Source of the DNA: Silurus meridionalis
Lineage: Eukaryota; Chordata; Actinopteri; Siluriformes; Siluridae
Length of the DNA: 64,000 bases
Reading direction: 5' to 3'
Assembly (NCBI RefSeq): GCF_014805685.1
Contig: NC_060901.1
Location: 22,752,405-22,816,404 of the forward strand
Under the pieces are notes generated by a model. It made no database searches. It saw nothing but the letters and a program-made list of their open reading frames with translations, and was not told where the DNA came from. Shown here piece after piece: positions 1 through 13,600 of the stretch (its first letter is position 1; each line of letters starts with the position of its first letter). Position numbers and translations under genes: made by a program.

Positions 1-655
1 TATTTGTGCTTTTAGTAAGAATCACTCCAAACTGTCTTGTCGCTGATCTATTTTGCAAGCATTCATTTGGTGTTGATTTAATAACACGGTTACCCATGCT
101 GGAATATGCAGATATACAATACAATTATTTACAAATTTTAATAAGGTTACTTTATACATTTTCTGCTCATATTCACATGACGAGTAGCTTTTAACTGTAA
201 AATTAAGATATAAAATGTTTTTTTGTGGAAAAGACAGTAATTTTTGTTAACGATATTTAGAAAGTGATTAAATTAGCTGTTTTCACTCACTTGTGAAATA
301 ACGTGATGCGTGCAGTAATATTCAGCAGATCAGAAGCCAAAATCTATTGGATACTACACTATTTTTAAAGCAATATATTTAGAATGTACTGGACACTTTA
401 AAGAAATAAACGTGAGATGATGGAAATGATTATTTTGCTGAGATTTTCCAGGCAATTAAATGGTTTCTTGGTGATTTTCATAATAGAAAATTGTGAGAAG
501 TATACCATGCAATTGTAATTCTAACAAATTTCTACAATTAGAGCTTTTGTTGCGATTTTGATTCTGGTAACACACTTAACCGCACTTAATTACACTGAAC
601 AGTGAGGTTTAGGAAAGTATCTTCTGCTGCTTCTATTATTTATATATAATAATAT
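1..655. other. AT-rich non-coding DNA
   Basis: I see no gene here. The short open frames lack splice context, domain content or similarity to anything else in the window. Confidence 0.5.
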
Positions 656-659
656 ATTT

Positions 660-745
660 ATATGTGTGTGTGTGCGTGTGCGTGTGTGTGTATCTGTGTG
701 TGTGTGTGTGTGTGTGCGTGTGTGCGTGTGTGTGTGTGTGTGTGT
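660..745. repeat. (TG)n microsatellite, interrupted
   Basis: Alternating TG with scattered C and A interruptions. Translated TG repeat produces the spurious His/Thr-rich open frame on the minus strand. Confidence 0.95.
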
Positions 746-746
746 T

Positions 747-1835
747 TTGTGTCTTTTTCTTTTCGATTGTGTCTAATTCTGCTTTATATATCGCTCTAAC
801 TGACACTGACCCAGCTAGAGAAGACTGGAAGTGAATATACCAGTATTCTAGAATACAAAATGAATGAAGTGTATATAGACACATTCTTGTATATAACAGT
901 GATGCTGAGAACATATATTATAGCAAGCACAAGATTGTCAATATTCATTTGTTTTGTGAATTTGATACATTTTACATTTAAATGACAGATTCACGCATAT
1001 GCGTGAATTTTTTTTACTACTGAGGGTATTGCTCTTCATTCACTAACACTTTCATTATATGTTTGAGTGTTATTTTATATCTTATGAGTTATTATTCTTG
1101 TACCAGGGTAAGAAATTATTGGTAAGAAAACTGTTTCGTGTAAGAAGGCTTATATAGAAGATTTTGTTTTTGACATTTTTTTGTCAAAATAAAAAAGATG
1201 ATTGTGGAATCTGTCTCACCTAGATATTCATGAGGCCTTATTCCCAATGAACCCTGCTCTGATCCAGACTCTGAACCAAAGGCTGCATATACTCATCACC
1301 TGAAAAAGATTATCTGTCCTCTGCCGCCAATTTGCACCTAATTCACTTAATAAAGGCACATTTTTTTATGATGTGTGAATTTGTATCACTAGACATTCAG
1401 CTGGTTCTTTGACTATTTACTGAACATCTTCTATTCTAAATTATTTCTGGCCTCATTAATTGTTTTTGGTTTCTCTGGAAGTAATGTCATGTTATCTAAT
1501 GCATGAACACATTAAATATATCAGTTATAATTCAGCTTTGTTGAATTCTTTAATGCTTTGGGTCTGAAAGTGTGGGTTCTTTTCCTATAAGATTGACACT
1601 GATTTTGTTGCGAGGATTTTTCAACAGGCTTGTTTAATGTCATTGTTTTTTATATGGACAGAAGTCACACATGGTCATGTCTTCACTGCTTTAGGGTTTC
1701 TCTGTAACATTACAAGCTGTTTTTTTTGCTCTGTTTAGGCTTTATTTCAAGGAAAGACAAGAATAGAGGCTGGGGAGGAAATAATTATCGCAGAGCTAAA
1801 ATAAATGGAAATACAGGAACCGGTTTGCGGATGAA
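747..1835. other. Non-coding DNA with no recognised feature
   Basis: AT-rich sequence with no ORF of credible length and no similarity that I could see to the paralogous blocks elsewhere in the window. Confidence 0.4.
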
Positions 1836-2310
1836 TATTATACAGTTCTTAGTTCAGCTACTTTGTGTTTCGTTAATGTATTTTCTGTACAGATTGGGTT
1901 TACAGTAGGCCATAGTTCAAACCTGTTCCTGAACAACCACCCAAACACTGTCAAATGTTTCTCATTTAGAGTTTCATTAACAACAACTTTACTTACTACA
2001 GTGTTATAATATTAATATCTGTGTACTTGCAGTTAAATTGTCCAAAGAACAGCAGTAATCTTTATACACAAAGTAAATCTACTCATCATGCCTTGTGTTA
2101 TAAAGTCCTTATTGAGACCTGTTCAGCTTTGATCATGTGTATTTTTTCTTCCTGATTAACTTCAGTGTAAAATGTTCTGATGAAGAGAGGTGGGATAATG
2201 AATAAGGAGGATTCTACAGTGAGATTATTTTACATTTCTATAATACTTACAGTGTATGATTTTACACATTTACCTAATTACATCTCTCACAATCTCTGTC
2301 TAATTAAATC
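1836..2310 (+). pseudogene. Inverted relic of an Ig-receptor leader intron
   Basis: Read on the plus strand, this stretch matches the reverse complement of the intron downstream of the receptor leader exon at about 45.7-46.15 kb, and more weakly those at 29.7-30.1 and 61.6-62.05 kb. Shared landmarks in the same order include ATTGGGTTTACAG, the CACCCAAACACTGTCAAAT motif, a run ending TACAGTGTTATAATATTAA, and the segment around TTCAGCTTTGATCATGTG. No leader exon with a start codon is present before it and no Ig exon follows. It is therefore a fragment of a receptor unit in the opposite orientation to the main array, probably left by an inverted duplication. Confidence 0.7.
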
Positions 2311-2559
2311 TATCTTTAATAATTCATATTAGTATTATAGGAAATTTTCCTGTAGCTATTAAATCAATTCTTTATTCTGGTCTTAGCTTTAAATAGATGC
2401 TTCCTCTCTTTCACTGGCCACCAACTTTGATGCTTTAATCGTTTTTTGTTGATTTTCTTACAGATAATAACATGTATATATTGATTAAATGCGTCTAATA
2501 CTATGTTCAAGTTTAAATTACTTTGACATGAAAAGGACTGAAACACTCACAAATCTCAA

Positions 2560-2868
2560 AATAAATGTTGACATAAAATTGACACGTTTTAAATCCAAGT
2601 GGTGTAAAAAACAATTTATAATTGAAAGTTTGGGTGAAAAGAGGAGCACATTAGAGAACTTTTAATGGTAAAGAATTTATCTTAGCAAGATGGAAACGAA
2701 GTTCAAATGATTTTTTCAGACACTTGATTATTTTTTTTGCTGATAACTTTACATGTGTTTCAGCTAATGGAATGATTCTTTGTGAAAAAATTTACTTTGA
2801 CAAATGTTCTAAAAAATGATGGTAAACATTTTGCTACGTCAGCAGTTTTCAATTTATACAAATACAGT
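2560..2868 (-). repeat. Segment T, inverted copy
   Basis: Reverse complement of the segment seen at about 16.18-16.45 and 23.61-23.86 kb. Recognisable parts are the sequence over the CTTGCTAAGA-type motif and the piece reading AAATTGAAAACTGCTGACG on the other strand. It breaks at about 2868, where a transposon-like sequence begins. Non-coding. Confidence 0.65.
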
Positions 2869-3460
2869 AAAACCCTATTGTACGAGCAAACAAAGATACG
2901 AGCGACCTTACTCGCAAAATATCGAAGGCACGAGCAAACCCATAGTCCAATGTGGTTTTACTGTTCATCCTGTGGTGTTGTTCGGGCTGAAGAAAGCCAC
3001 TAAGTTTAAGTGCTGCAAAAATATATAAGATCGATATTTTATTCCACTTTTTTCACTTAAATCTGTTAATCAACCTCAGTTCTGATCAAAACTACTATGT
3101 TTTTTATCCAGGATTTTTAATTTTTAATTGCCAATTGAAAAAGTGATGTCACGGATATGGGGGAAAAAACACAAAGTGACTAAAATTTGATATAAAAAGT
3201 GTAACAGACTTTATTTAATTCTGTTATGCTGCACAAATTTTGGATCAACTGGCGCTCATTGTATGTGTGTAATCCATTTTTCCCCTTAGGGGTTTGCCAT
3301 AGATAGGGTATGCGCACTTGGGATACTAGAGTGTCAACGGTATTTGGCTGGAGGATATGGTGTGTGTGTAATAAAGATGTGAAGAGTTTGGATACCCTCA
3401 TTTATTTTTCTTTAACTTTTTATGTGGCTTTTTTCAGCCCGAACAACACTAAAGGATAAA
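2868..3460. mobile_element. Unclassified DNA-transposon-like sequence with inverted arms
   Basis: It interrupts the segment T copy. A GTTGTTCGGGCTGAAGAAAGC-like arm at about 2972-3001 recurs inverted at about 3421-3455. The left end reads CAGTAAAACCCTATTGTACG, which resembles termini of TA-inserting MITEs. No transposase is visible and the right boundary is unclear. Confidence 0.4.
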
Positions 3461-4194
3461 TCCTGGAACCGCGGACAAGTGTCAAGAAAATAATAGACAT
3501 TGAAGTTCTAAACAAGAATGATTTAAAAGATTGAGCAAACCTATAAAGATGAATATGGAAGATGATTGAAAATTGCACTGATGTTTGGAGTGAATTTGCC
3601 TTTAATTCTTTTTTAAAAAAGTACACAGTAAAATGACTTTTATATAGTAATTTTATACATTATATAGAGTATTATACAGGGACACCTCAAATAGGAATGA
3701 TTTGAAAGATGGCGCGAACCTATAAAGAAAAAAGTTTTATGAGTGTTTGAATGCGAATCGCTGAAGATTTGCACCTGGCCAGCATGGACGTCGACCTGGC
3801 AACTGAGCTCCACCAACACACAAGGTTTTGTGTCCTAAATAAGTAAATAATATAATTCAATAAATAATAATCTTCCTTGAATAAAAATTTCTTATCAAAG
3901 TTGAAGCGTTTATATAATGAGTAGTTTATAAGTAAAATGTGTGTCTGTAATATGTTCGTGTGTATGATCTCCAGATCAGAGGCAATACGAGGACCTCCTA
4001 ATTGTCCTCGATACCAATATTTTTTTTCCACCACCTAGAATTTGTGAATCAAATTCTCTCAACTGGACTTGGAGGTAAAATACAGTGGTTACCAATATCG
4101 GGTCATGCATTTCACAACCAGGCCTTTAGGGGGTGTCCTGAATGAAGGAATCCACCTCTTAATGGCATCATTATGTCGATGTTATTGGACGCCT
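3461..4194. other. Non-coding DNA with a short internal direct repeat
   Basis: A motif of about 34 bp beginning GAATGATTTAAAAGATT near 3508 recurs imperfectly near 3694. A 104-codon minus-strand open frame (3720-4034) has no recognisable domain and I do not call it a gene. Confidence 0.4.
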
Positions 4195-4536
4195 GCTAGA
4201 TGGACTTTGGAGTGGCCAAATCCAAGTCAGCTTCAAGTAACATGAAGTTTATGCTAAGGAAAAAAAAGCCTTACTGAACTACATGATATGACTGCTGAAA
4301 TCTGATTGGATAGAAACTCGAATGTAAACCTTCAATCGGTGCCACAGCAACAGAAACTCTATAAAAGGAAGAATAATGGACTATTGGGAGAAATTTTTAA
4401 AGCATATTTATTGACAAAAATATTAAAATGTATTATATGTATTTTCAAAACTCATTACCAACAGTTAAAAATTTTGAGCAATAGATAATTGTTTTTTTAT
4501 TCTGTAAGAAAGGATTTCTATTCAGTTGTATTTCCA
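4195..4536 (+). repeat. Duplicated 5' flank of the PRPS retrocopy
   Basis: Matches 11505-11824 with small indels. The two PRPS retrocopies were therefore multiplied as a genomic segment including flanking DNA, and not only by two separate retrotranspositions. Confidence 0.8.
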
Positions 4537-5775
<1,239 letters not shown>

Positions 5776-6034
5776 CCTCTTCTCAGCGCATATCCCTTTA
5801 TTGTGCTTTATTACCAAAAGAAGAAAGAAAGAAACAAAGGAGCCTGACCCCAAGACCTCAGTAAACTGATTGAGACCCTTCTGTGAAATCCTGGCACCCA
5901 GTGTACCTGTCTGAGCTGTTTAGTTCCTAGTGAACATTTAGTTCCTAGTCTTAAAAGCATTCTGTTTAGTACCTTACACGGGTTCCACCTAGCTCGACTA
6001 GATGCTTGACCATTCGGGTGACAATCTGTTACAG
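5776..6034 (+). other. 3' flank of PRPS retrocopy 1
   Basis: Shares the start of its 3' sequence and a later CTCGACTAGATGCTTGAC block with the flank at 13097-13195. Copy 2 lacks about 155 bp in between. No clear poly(A) tail remains; the A/G-rich run at 5819-5838 may be its remnant. Confidence 0.6.
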
Positions 6035-6245
6035 TTGTGTTCAAAATTATTCAACCCCCAATGCTGTAAATGGTTTTAGGGAATTTAGTGTACATTTGTA
6101 ATTGTATTCAGAATGAAATCCTACAAGGACTTCTTAAAGAACCATATGCAACTAAAATGACATCAATTAGTTTTGTAATACAGTAGTAAATGTTTCTTTT
6201 GTGAATTCTTCATTGACATAATTATTCAACCCCTTAAAGACTACC
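6035..6245. mobile_element. Short non-autonomous DNA transposon
   Basis: Begins near TTCAAAATTATTCAACCCC and ends near CATAATTATTCAACCCCTT, so similar ATTATTCAACCCC motifs lie near both ends. No coding capacity. Confidence 0.5.
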
Positions 6246-6299
6246 ACTCTGAAGAACAGAGGTTTAATGAACGTTTGAGGTTCAATGAACGTGAAAATG

Positions 6300-6545
6300 A
6301 ATGTTTTATTGTGAATAAACTATAGATTTATGAGAATTGCAAATTGCATTCTGTTTTTATTTACATTTTACACAGCGTCCCGGCTTTTTTTTTGGAATTG
6401 GGGCCACAGTACAACTACTGCAATCGATTCACATTTGAGATTTTTCTTTTTTTGTGCTACAGCTCTGAGTTCCCATCACTCCTTATACCCTGAGTGGTTC
6501 TTCAAAAGCTTGACTCGATGAAATCAGGAAAAATGTCAAAGAACC
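6300..6545 (+). repeat. Segment S copy 1, left part
   Basis: Matches 14300-14536 and 22665-22915. It includes a Tc1-type terminus (around TTTGGAATTGGGGC) and a GTGCTACAGCTCTGAG stretch. It is split from its right part (8490-9200) by the piggyBac insertion. Confidence 0.8.
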
Positions 6546-8489
6546 TTAACCTTCCCTTTGGGTTAGGGTCGGCACCGACCCGTTTTTAGGTTTATATTCA
6601 CAGAAGTACTACATAAATTTGTTTAATTATATTAAACATTTTGAAACAATATTTAATCATAGACACACTGTCAGCTCACTAACACAGTCAGCCAACTAAC
6701 TTCTAACCCTGTAAGCTTTAGTTAGGGGCTTTTCTCTTTGCCTGTTTGTCACCTTCCCCGAACAAAAAAAACAAAAACGGACATGTCCAGACATGTAAGA
6801 CATGCATAAGACCAATTCAGTTTAGAGTTGGTGATTTGCAGAGTGCATATCTCCAGGTTGCATGTAAAAAATGAGAAGCCAAGCTCTCGATCATCCCTTT
6901 GCTGAAAATGAGGCAGACAACACAGAGCAGCATCACGATACAGATAAGCAGGTTTCTGAGGAGGAAGACAATGTAGAGTAACCAGAAGACACAGACACAT
7001 CTGATGAGTCTGATGAGGAGGTCGCTGATGCTGAAGCTGCTTTCGCTCCTGCTGAAACATTCAAATCCAAAAGTGGTAACATCTGCTGAAGCTCAGTACC
7101 TCCTGAATTACAAGGCAGGGTAACTGCTGCAAATGTCATCAAAATGACCTCTGGGACCACTAGGTTTGCGGTAATGAGAGTAAGTGACATCAAGACGTGA
7201 TTGGGGGGTGAAGCTATGCATGGAATCTACAGATTTACACAAGCAAACCTGCGAGTGGCATCCCTGAGAAAAAAACAAGAAAAAAATGTGTAGTCCTCGA
7301 TATGAATACTGGACTAAGGGGTCACAATATCACGCGTGATTTTCTTTCTTACCAGCTATGACCTTTGACAAGAACTTCTCAGGAGGAAACTTACAATAGT
7401 GGGGACAATAAAAAACAATAAACTTGAGCTACCCGCTGAAATTTTGCAGGTAATAGACAGGGCTCCACTTTCTTTAAAATTTGCTTTTACAGACTATATC
7501 ACCGTTGTTTTATATTGTCCAAAAATAAATAAATAAATGTGGTACTTATGTACACTTTTCACAAAGATGCAGCTGTGTCATCAGGAAGTACGAAAAAGCC
7601 CATACTTATCTTGGACTATATTAAAAACAAAGGAGGAGTGGACAACCTGGATAAGCTGACTGCCACCTACACTTGCCAGCGACTGACCAGGAGATGGCCA
7701 ATGGTTGTGTTTTATAACATCCTAGATGTGTCTGCATACAATGCATTTGTGTTGTGGACCCAAATCCACCTAGGGTGGAACGCAACCAAAAAATACAAGT
7801 GAATAATGTTTCTTGAGGAGCTAGGAAGTTCCCTAGTCAAGACGCACATTAAGCGAAGCTGAGACCCAACCTTGGTCAGAAAACTACAGAGTTCACCTAG
7901 CACTCTATCCATGCCATCAGCAACTCAAGGAGCATCAGCACCAGCCACAACCCTAAATCTATATTTTTTTATTATTACTTGTTCTGATTTTCATTTTGTA
8001 TTTGAATGAAAGCTTTATTTAAAAAAAAAATAATAAATAATAATAATAATTGTCTTTTTCTTTTTTTTGTGTAAAAATATATGTGTCAAAATTGACCCGA
8101 ATACCATAGATGTTACTATAGTTAATGATATAAAAAATATATATATTTTTTTTTTTTATTTTAGAGATGTGTTCTAATACCCCTCAGTAATAGTCAGGCA
8201 ACATAATCTTTTATTTATTTATATAATTCTCTTGAGGTTAATTTTACCATTTTTTCATTGAAAACGAGAGGTATGCTGTCAATTGAAAGGCCCAGGGGGC
8301 CACACCAAAAATATTAAAAGCAATCTTTTCATGGATAAGGAAATCTAACAAGGTAACCAAGAGGTAAGAAACAAATTGGATGATAAATAATTGTTAAGAG
8401 GGTATTTTATGGCTGTTTTAAACATGGGTCAAAACCGACCCTTTAACAGAAGAGATAGTAACAGAAAGCTAACATAAGAGGAAGGTTAA
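6546..8489 (+). mobile_element. piggyBac-type transposon, degenerate
   Basis: Bounded by TTAA on both sides (6546-6549 and 8486-8489) with inverted ends CCTTCC / GGAAGG, the target and end structure of piggyBac elements. Near the termini the sequence reads GGGTCGGCACCGACCC and GGGTCAAAACCGACCC. The related locus at 22.9 kb has a single TTAA at the matching place without the element, a paralogous empty site. Only the C-terminal part of the transposase frame remains open, so it is not autonomous. Confidence 0.88.
7560..7802 (+). pseudogene. piggyBac transposase C-terminal fragment
   Basis: Open frame with residues typical of the PGBD transposase core: ILDYIKNKGGVDNLDKL, then TYTCQRLTRRWPMVVFYN and DVSAYNAFVLW. 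GGVDNLD is the region of the last catalytic Asp. The catalytic N-terminal portion upstream is not open, so this is a dead fragment that would have catalysed cut-and-paste at TTAA. Confidence 0.85.
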
Positions 8490-9205
8490 AAGAAAAGGCC
8501 AGGCAGCTATATATTTTATCCACAACAAACTTAAGAACAACAAGCCGCGTCTCTGGGGCCAAACTATGAGAAGCAATTTTCAAGCCTCCAGTGAGCTGCT
8601 GTATTTTTTTTTTTTTCCCTTTTTCCCTTGTAGGAAGTTCCCTGGTGGTCTAGTGGTTAGGATGCAGCACTCTCACCGCTGCGGCCCCAGTTCGATTCCC
8701 GGTGAGGGGACCATCCCCAGCCATTAGGGTTGCACAAGCCAGTGCACTTATAGTGCCGAATAAATGGGGAGGGTTGCGTTAGGAAGGGCATCCAGAGTAA
8801 AAACGTGCCAAATCGAACATGCAGATCATGAACATGGATGATCCGCTGTGGCGACCCCTAATGGGAGAAGCCGAAAGAAATAATTTTTTTCTTGTAGGAA
8901 TTAATGCAGCAGCTCGCCACCTGATAGCGCTGTTTGTAAACTCTGTTACAGGCAAAACGAGAACCGACAACAACGATGATAAAATGCTGCATGCAGTACA
9001 AGGAGATGAATTCAGAGGGTAATATACTTTGCACGTAAGCTGTGCATCCCAGACATAGAAATGTTCAGGCATCTTTAAGAGGACGTGTCTGTTCTTGTTG
9101 TAGAACATCTAGAACTTGCTGTTTGTATAAAAATGTCACAATCTGCAGCAATTAGTTTAATGTTAAATGATGAAATAAATAATCCTATTTGGGCCTGACT
9201 GAGGT
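8490..9205 (+). repeat. Segment S copy 1, right part
   Basis: Continues the paralogy with about 15470-15770 and 22916-23360 immediately after the piggyBac TTAA. It contains the motif TTCCTGTAGGAATTCATGCAG in diverged form, interrupted by the SINE. Confidence 0.8.
8637..8890 (+). mobile_element. tRNA-derived SINE
   Basis: The 5' part is tRNA-like, with an A-box-like TAGTGGTTAGGAT and a B-box GTTCGATTCC. It is followed by the conserved fish SINE body ending near GGCGACCCCTAATGGGAGAA. It is flanked by the 10-bp direct repeat CTTGTAGGAA (8627-8636 and 8891-8900). Paralogous empty sites at about 15.60 and 23.05 kb carry one copy of the related CCTGTAGGAA. Read-through of the body generates spurious short frames. 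Mobilised by LINE machinery in trans. Confidence 0.93.
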
Positions 9206-9277
9206 ATTTTATCAAGACATCTGGTGTAAATTGACCTTGGACTTGGAAGCCTTGCCAGCGGATAGCGCTGTTATCAA

Positions 9278-9279
<2 letters not shown>

Positions 9280-9359
<80 letters not shown>
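9280..9359. repeat. (GT)n(TA)n compound microsatellite
   Basis: About 21 GT units followed by about 18 TA units. The TA run supplies the target site of the adjacent hAT-like element. Confidence 0.95.
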
Positions 9360-9362
<3 letters not shown>

Positions 9363-9930
9363 TGTTGGCAACGTTACTTTTAAAAGTAACGCATTACAAT
9401 ATTGAGTTACTCCCCAAAAAAGTAACTAATTACGTTACTTAGTTACTTTTTATGGAAAGTAATGCGTTATATTACTTTTGCGTTACTTGTATCTCTTTCA
9501 CGCCTTACAGGTGTAACAGGTGTAATATAGATAATTGCCAATAAGAAATAAGTTATATTAGGGCAAAAGACATGTGTGGGCTGCACACCGGTGATGTGGA
9601 GGGAAAACATACCTTTCACTGTCATCTCATAAAACTTTGTGCAGTTCCGTAAATATGACCTCGTCCTCGTCTACATCATTCTCTGCTTGATCATCAGCTT
9701 GAAACATTCTGAACGCTTTTACAAAGTTCGCGCTATTATCAGTGACCGTGGCAGTTTATCTTCCCACAAAGAGCAAATGAGCTGTGAATTTGCTCTCTCT
9801 CTCCGCTGTGATGGCATCGTACATGTGTCTCCAACGGAAAACTTTTATTCTGAGCAGTCCATAGAGCTGCAGTGGTGGAAAGTCGGCAAAAGTTTTCTAT
9901 ATTTCCGTCTCCATTTCCATATATGCAACA

Positions 9931-9990
<60 letters not shown>

Positions 9991-10411
9991 CTTTAGTACT
10001 GTGTTTTGCATGCAGATGTTTTTTTTTTTTTTTTTTTTGAAATGTTATTTTTTGCAGTTAACAAGAGCTTTTCACCAACACATAATCTACACTTAACCAT
10101 TATTCCTTTCTCCTTTTCCTCGACTATTTAAAAATAATAAGAATACTTCCATCACAGTAATGTAATTCTCTGGTTTTCCATCTCTGCTTCTGACCAGATT
10201 CTGTTCCGCGGCTCGCACGAATGAGTGCACGATTCTACGTGACTACGTTCATTTTAATTCAGTATTTATTTTTTTCAGTATTTATTTATATTAAAAAGTA
10301 ACTCAGATATTAATGTGTAAATTTATAAAGTAACGCGCTACTTTACTCGTTACTCCAGAAAAGTAATATTATTACGTAACGCACGTTACTTGTAATGCGT
10401 TACCCCCAACA

Positions 10412-10414
<3 letters not shown>
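9360..10414. mobile_element. Non-autonomous hAT-like element
   Basis: Ends CAGTGTTGG / CCAACACTG, with palindromic subterminal repeats of GTTACTT and AAGTAAC. The flanking 8 bp is TATATATA on both sides, but since this is a TA tract the duplication is not independent proof. Internally it holds a (AC)n tract at 9933-9989 and a T-run. No transposase frame. Confidence 0.8.
9933..9989. repeat. (AC)n microsatellite
   Basis: About 28 perfect AC units inside the hAT-like element. Open frames rich in Thr/His or Cys/Val across it are repeat translation. Confidence 0.97.

Positions 10415-10480
<66 letters not shown>
10415..10480. repeat. (TA)n microsatellite
   Basis: Long TA tract followed by a CATA-rich tail to about 10515. 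Confidence 0.95.
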
Positions 10481-10504
10481 CATACATACATTCATACATA
10501 CATA

Positions 10505-10770
10505 TACATACATATACCTCGAGTTACGATGGTTCCACTTACGATTTTTCGATCCTATGATGACTATATGACAAAATTGTTCAAATATTAAATTTTTGCG
10601 CATCAGTCAATCTTAGCAGCGTATATGCAGTAAGATACTTTGGCACTAATTTCAGTTGTCTCGGTGTTCGAGAATGTATTTTTTTCTCTATTTTTGGTGT
10701 TTCCTCTCTTGTTTCCCTCTCATTTTTATCGGCATCATCAGGCATGCAATAATTTGTCTGGCTCCTTGGA
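10505..10770. other. MITE-like terminus and non-coding DNA
   Basis: CGAGTTACGATGGTTCCAC near 10518 resembles the end of TA-inserting MITEs such as the one at 62748. The remainder up to the CEP83 fragment is unrecognised. Confidence 0.4.
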
Positions 10771-11299
10771 GAGCCTTGAAGAGCAAAGAAATGGTTGGCG
10801 GAAAAACATAAACTTCAGGAAAAAGTGGCAGAACTGCAAGAGAAGTACAGCCAAGCCAAACAACGTATGCAAAAAGCTGCATGAGAAAGATTCTAACTGA
10901 GGCTAAGGAGAAGAAACTGCAGAATAAATACAGCTTTTAGTAACTAAGATAGAGAAACTGGAAATTGAGAGTTCTATGACTAAGAAAAATCCCTTCGTTT
11001 GCGGAGGAGCATGCTCAAATTGTAGACATCTATCCGAGCTGCAGGAGACACAAAGAGTCTAGCAGCTGCTTATGGAAAACCACACGCTCTCAATGTCTGT
11101 ACCCAAATCTTTATTCATTACAGGACCTGAGGGCAGCTTCAAAAAGCAGCACATGCTGGAGTTATCAGGGCTGCAGAGGAGACTGGAGGAACTAGAGAAT
11201 AGTCAACAGCAACAGCTGCATGAACTGACTCCTCCTCCGGATCAAGACAGAGAAAAAGACAGACCTTCAGCAACTCATGACAGCCTGGCTGACCTCTGA
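10771..11299 (+). pseudogene. CEP83 retrocopy, 5'-truncated fragment
   Basis: Matches the 3' third of the long CEP83 copy (from about position 20585 onward), with stops and small indels in its first 280 bp. The last part, from 11072, is open and reads SMSVPKSLFITGPEG, then LQRRLEELENSQQQQLHEL and ends SLADL. It resembles the CEP83 C-terminus and extends past the point where the long copy stops. It lacks any start region and is a pseudogene fragment, useful as evidence of what the long copy's C-terminus looked like before its frameshift. Confidence 0.85.
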
Positions 11300-11824
11300 C
11301 CTTTCACACTTTTGGGACTGGAGCCGTCATAATATTATTCCAAGTTAAACGTGGGTCCATTTGTTGTTTTGTAATTTTTCTTTTGTTTTCAGAACTTAGA
11401 TGAAGTCTTTCGTCTTCCTGATCCAAACAATTATTATATTACTAACACTGATAAATATTAGCTTTAAAATTGTTTACTAGACCTTCATTCAAGTTAATGG
11501 AGTGGGCAAATCCCAGTCAGCTTCAAGAAACATGAAGTTTATTCTAAGAAAAAAAAAAAGCCTTACTGAACTACATGATATGACTGCTAAAATCTGATTG
11601 GATAGAAACTCGAATGTAAACTTTCAATCATGCCACAGCAACTCTATGAAAGGAAAAATAATGAACTATTGGGAGAAATGTTTAAAGCATATTTATTGAC
11701 AAAAATATAATAAAATGTATTATATGTATTTTCAAAACTCAATAGCAACAGTTAAAAATTTTGAACAACAGATAATTGTTTTTTTTATTCTTTAAGAAAG
11801 GATTTCCATTCAGGTGAATTTCCA
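11300..11824 (+). repeat. CEP83 3' flank joined to PRPS 5' flank
   Basis: From 11300 to about 11510 it matches the sequence after the long CEP83 copy (21130-21335). From about 11505 it switches to the flank that precedes PRPS copy 1 (4195-4536). The junction near TTCAAGTTAATG is a duplication breakpoint that places a CEP83 tail directly upstream of a PRPS copy. Confidence 0.75.
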
Positions 11825-11928
11825 CGCTTCACCACTAGAGGCAGACATACAGTTTACCAACCATGACAGGTTACCTATGACATCACAGTGCACTGTTCTC
11901 CATCAAAAGTATAAAAGGCCAGAAGGCG
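11825..11928 (+). promoter_or_regulatory. Shared TATA-containing promoter module, copy 2
   Basis: Same block as 4537-4637 and 19114-19214, with TATAAAA at 11910-11916 and the CRE-like TGACATCA about 35 bp upstream of it. It keeps a canonical TATA box where copy 1 has TATAAAT. Confidence 0.65.
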
Positions 11929-11983
11929 TGTGTTTGTGTGTGAGATCTTGCGCGTCATCAGAGAGCCGACGATACAACTATAG

Positions 11984-13096
<1,113 letters not shown>

Positions 13097-13144
13097 CCTC
13101 TTCTCAGCGCATATCCCTTTATTGTGCTTTATTACCAAAAGAAG

Positions 13145-13600
13145 AGCTTGACTAGCTCGACTAGATGCTTGACTATTCGGGTGACAATCTGTTACATTTT
13201 AATTTATTTGGGTTTGATTTGTATAAGTTAATTGAAATACATGTATCTACACAGGCAAGAAAGTCAAGTTGTTAGTTGAGTAAGATTGTTTCCTTTCCTT
13301 CTTCCTTTTTTTTTTTTGTTTTAGTAGATGCTGGGGGATCGTAACTTGGGGTCTATGAAGGTTGGAGCTTCCTTGTTAGTTATCTTTTTCCATGTTTTAT
13401 ATTTAATTTTTTTTTATTTAAATGTATTGTTCTGAAATAATTTAGCCATACTTTCTTAGGATCCACCAAGAATTCTGTTTCACTTTTATATATGTTGAGT
13501 ACTATTATTTTCCATTTCAAATTTGCTAAATTTGTTCTTATTAAAGAATTGTGACAAAGAAATAAAAAAAGTATAAAAGTCCAGAACACCATCAGCAGTG
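13145..13600. other. Non-coding DNA downstream of PRPS copy 2
   Basis: The first 50 bp match the copy 1 flank. The rest is AT-rich and unrecognised. A 70-codon minus-strand frame has no identifiable domain. Confidence 0.4.

Noticed and set aside
8637..8710. A tRNA gene
   Set aside because: A and B boxes are present, but the sequence continues into a conserved SINE body, is flanked by a target duplication and recurs at 25981 and 46625. It is a SINE head.
9639..10040. 133-codon open frame
   Set aside because: Inside a hAT-like element and largely a translation of an AC microsatellite and a T-run.
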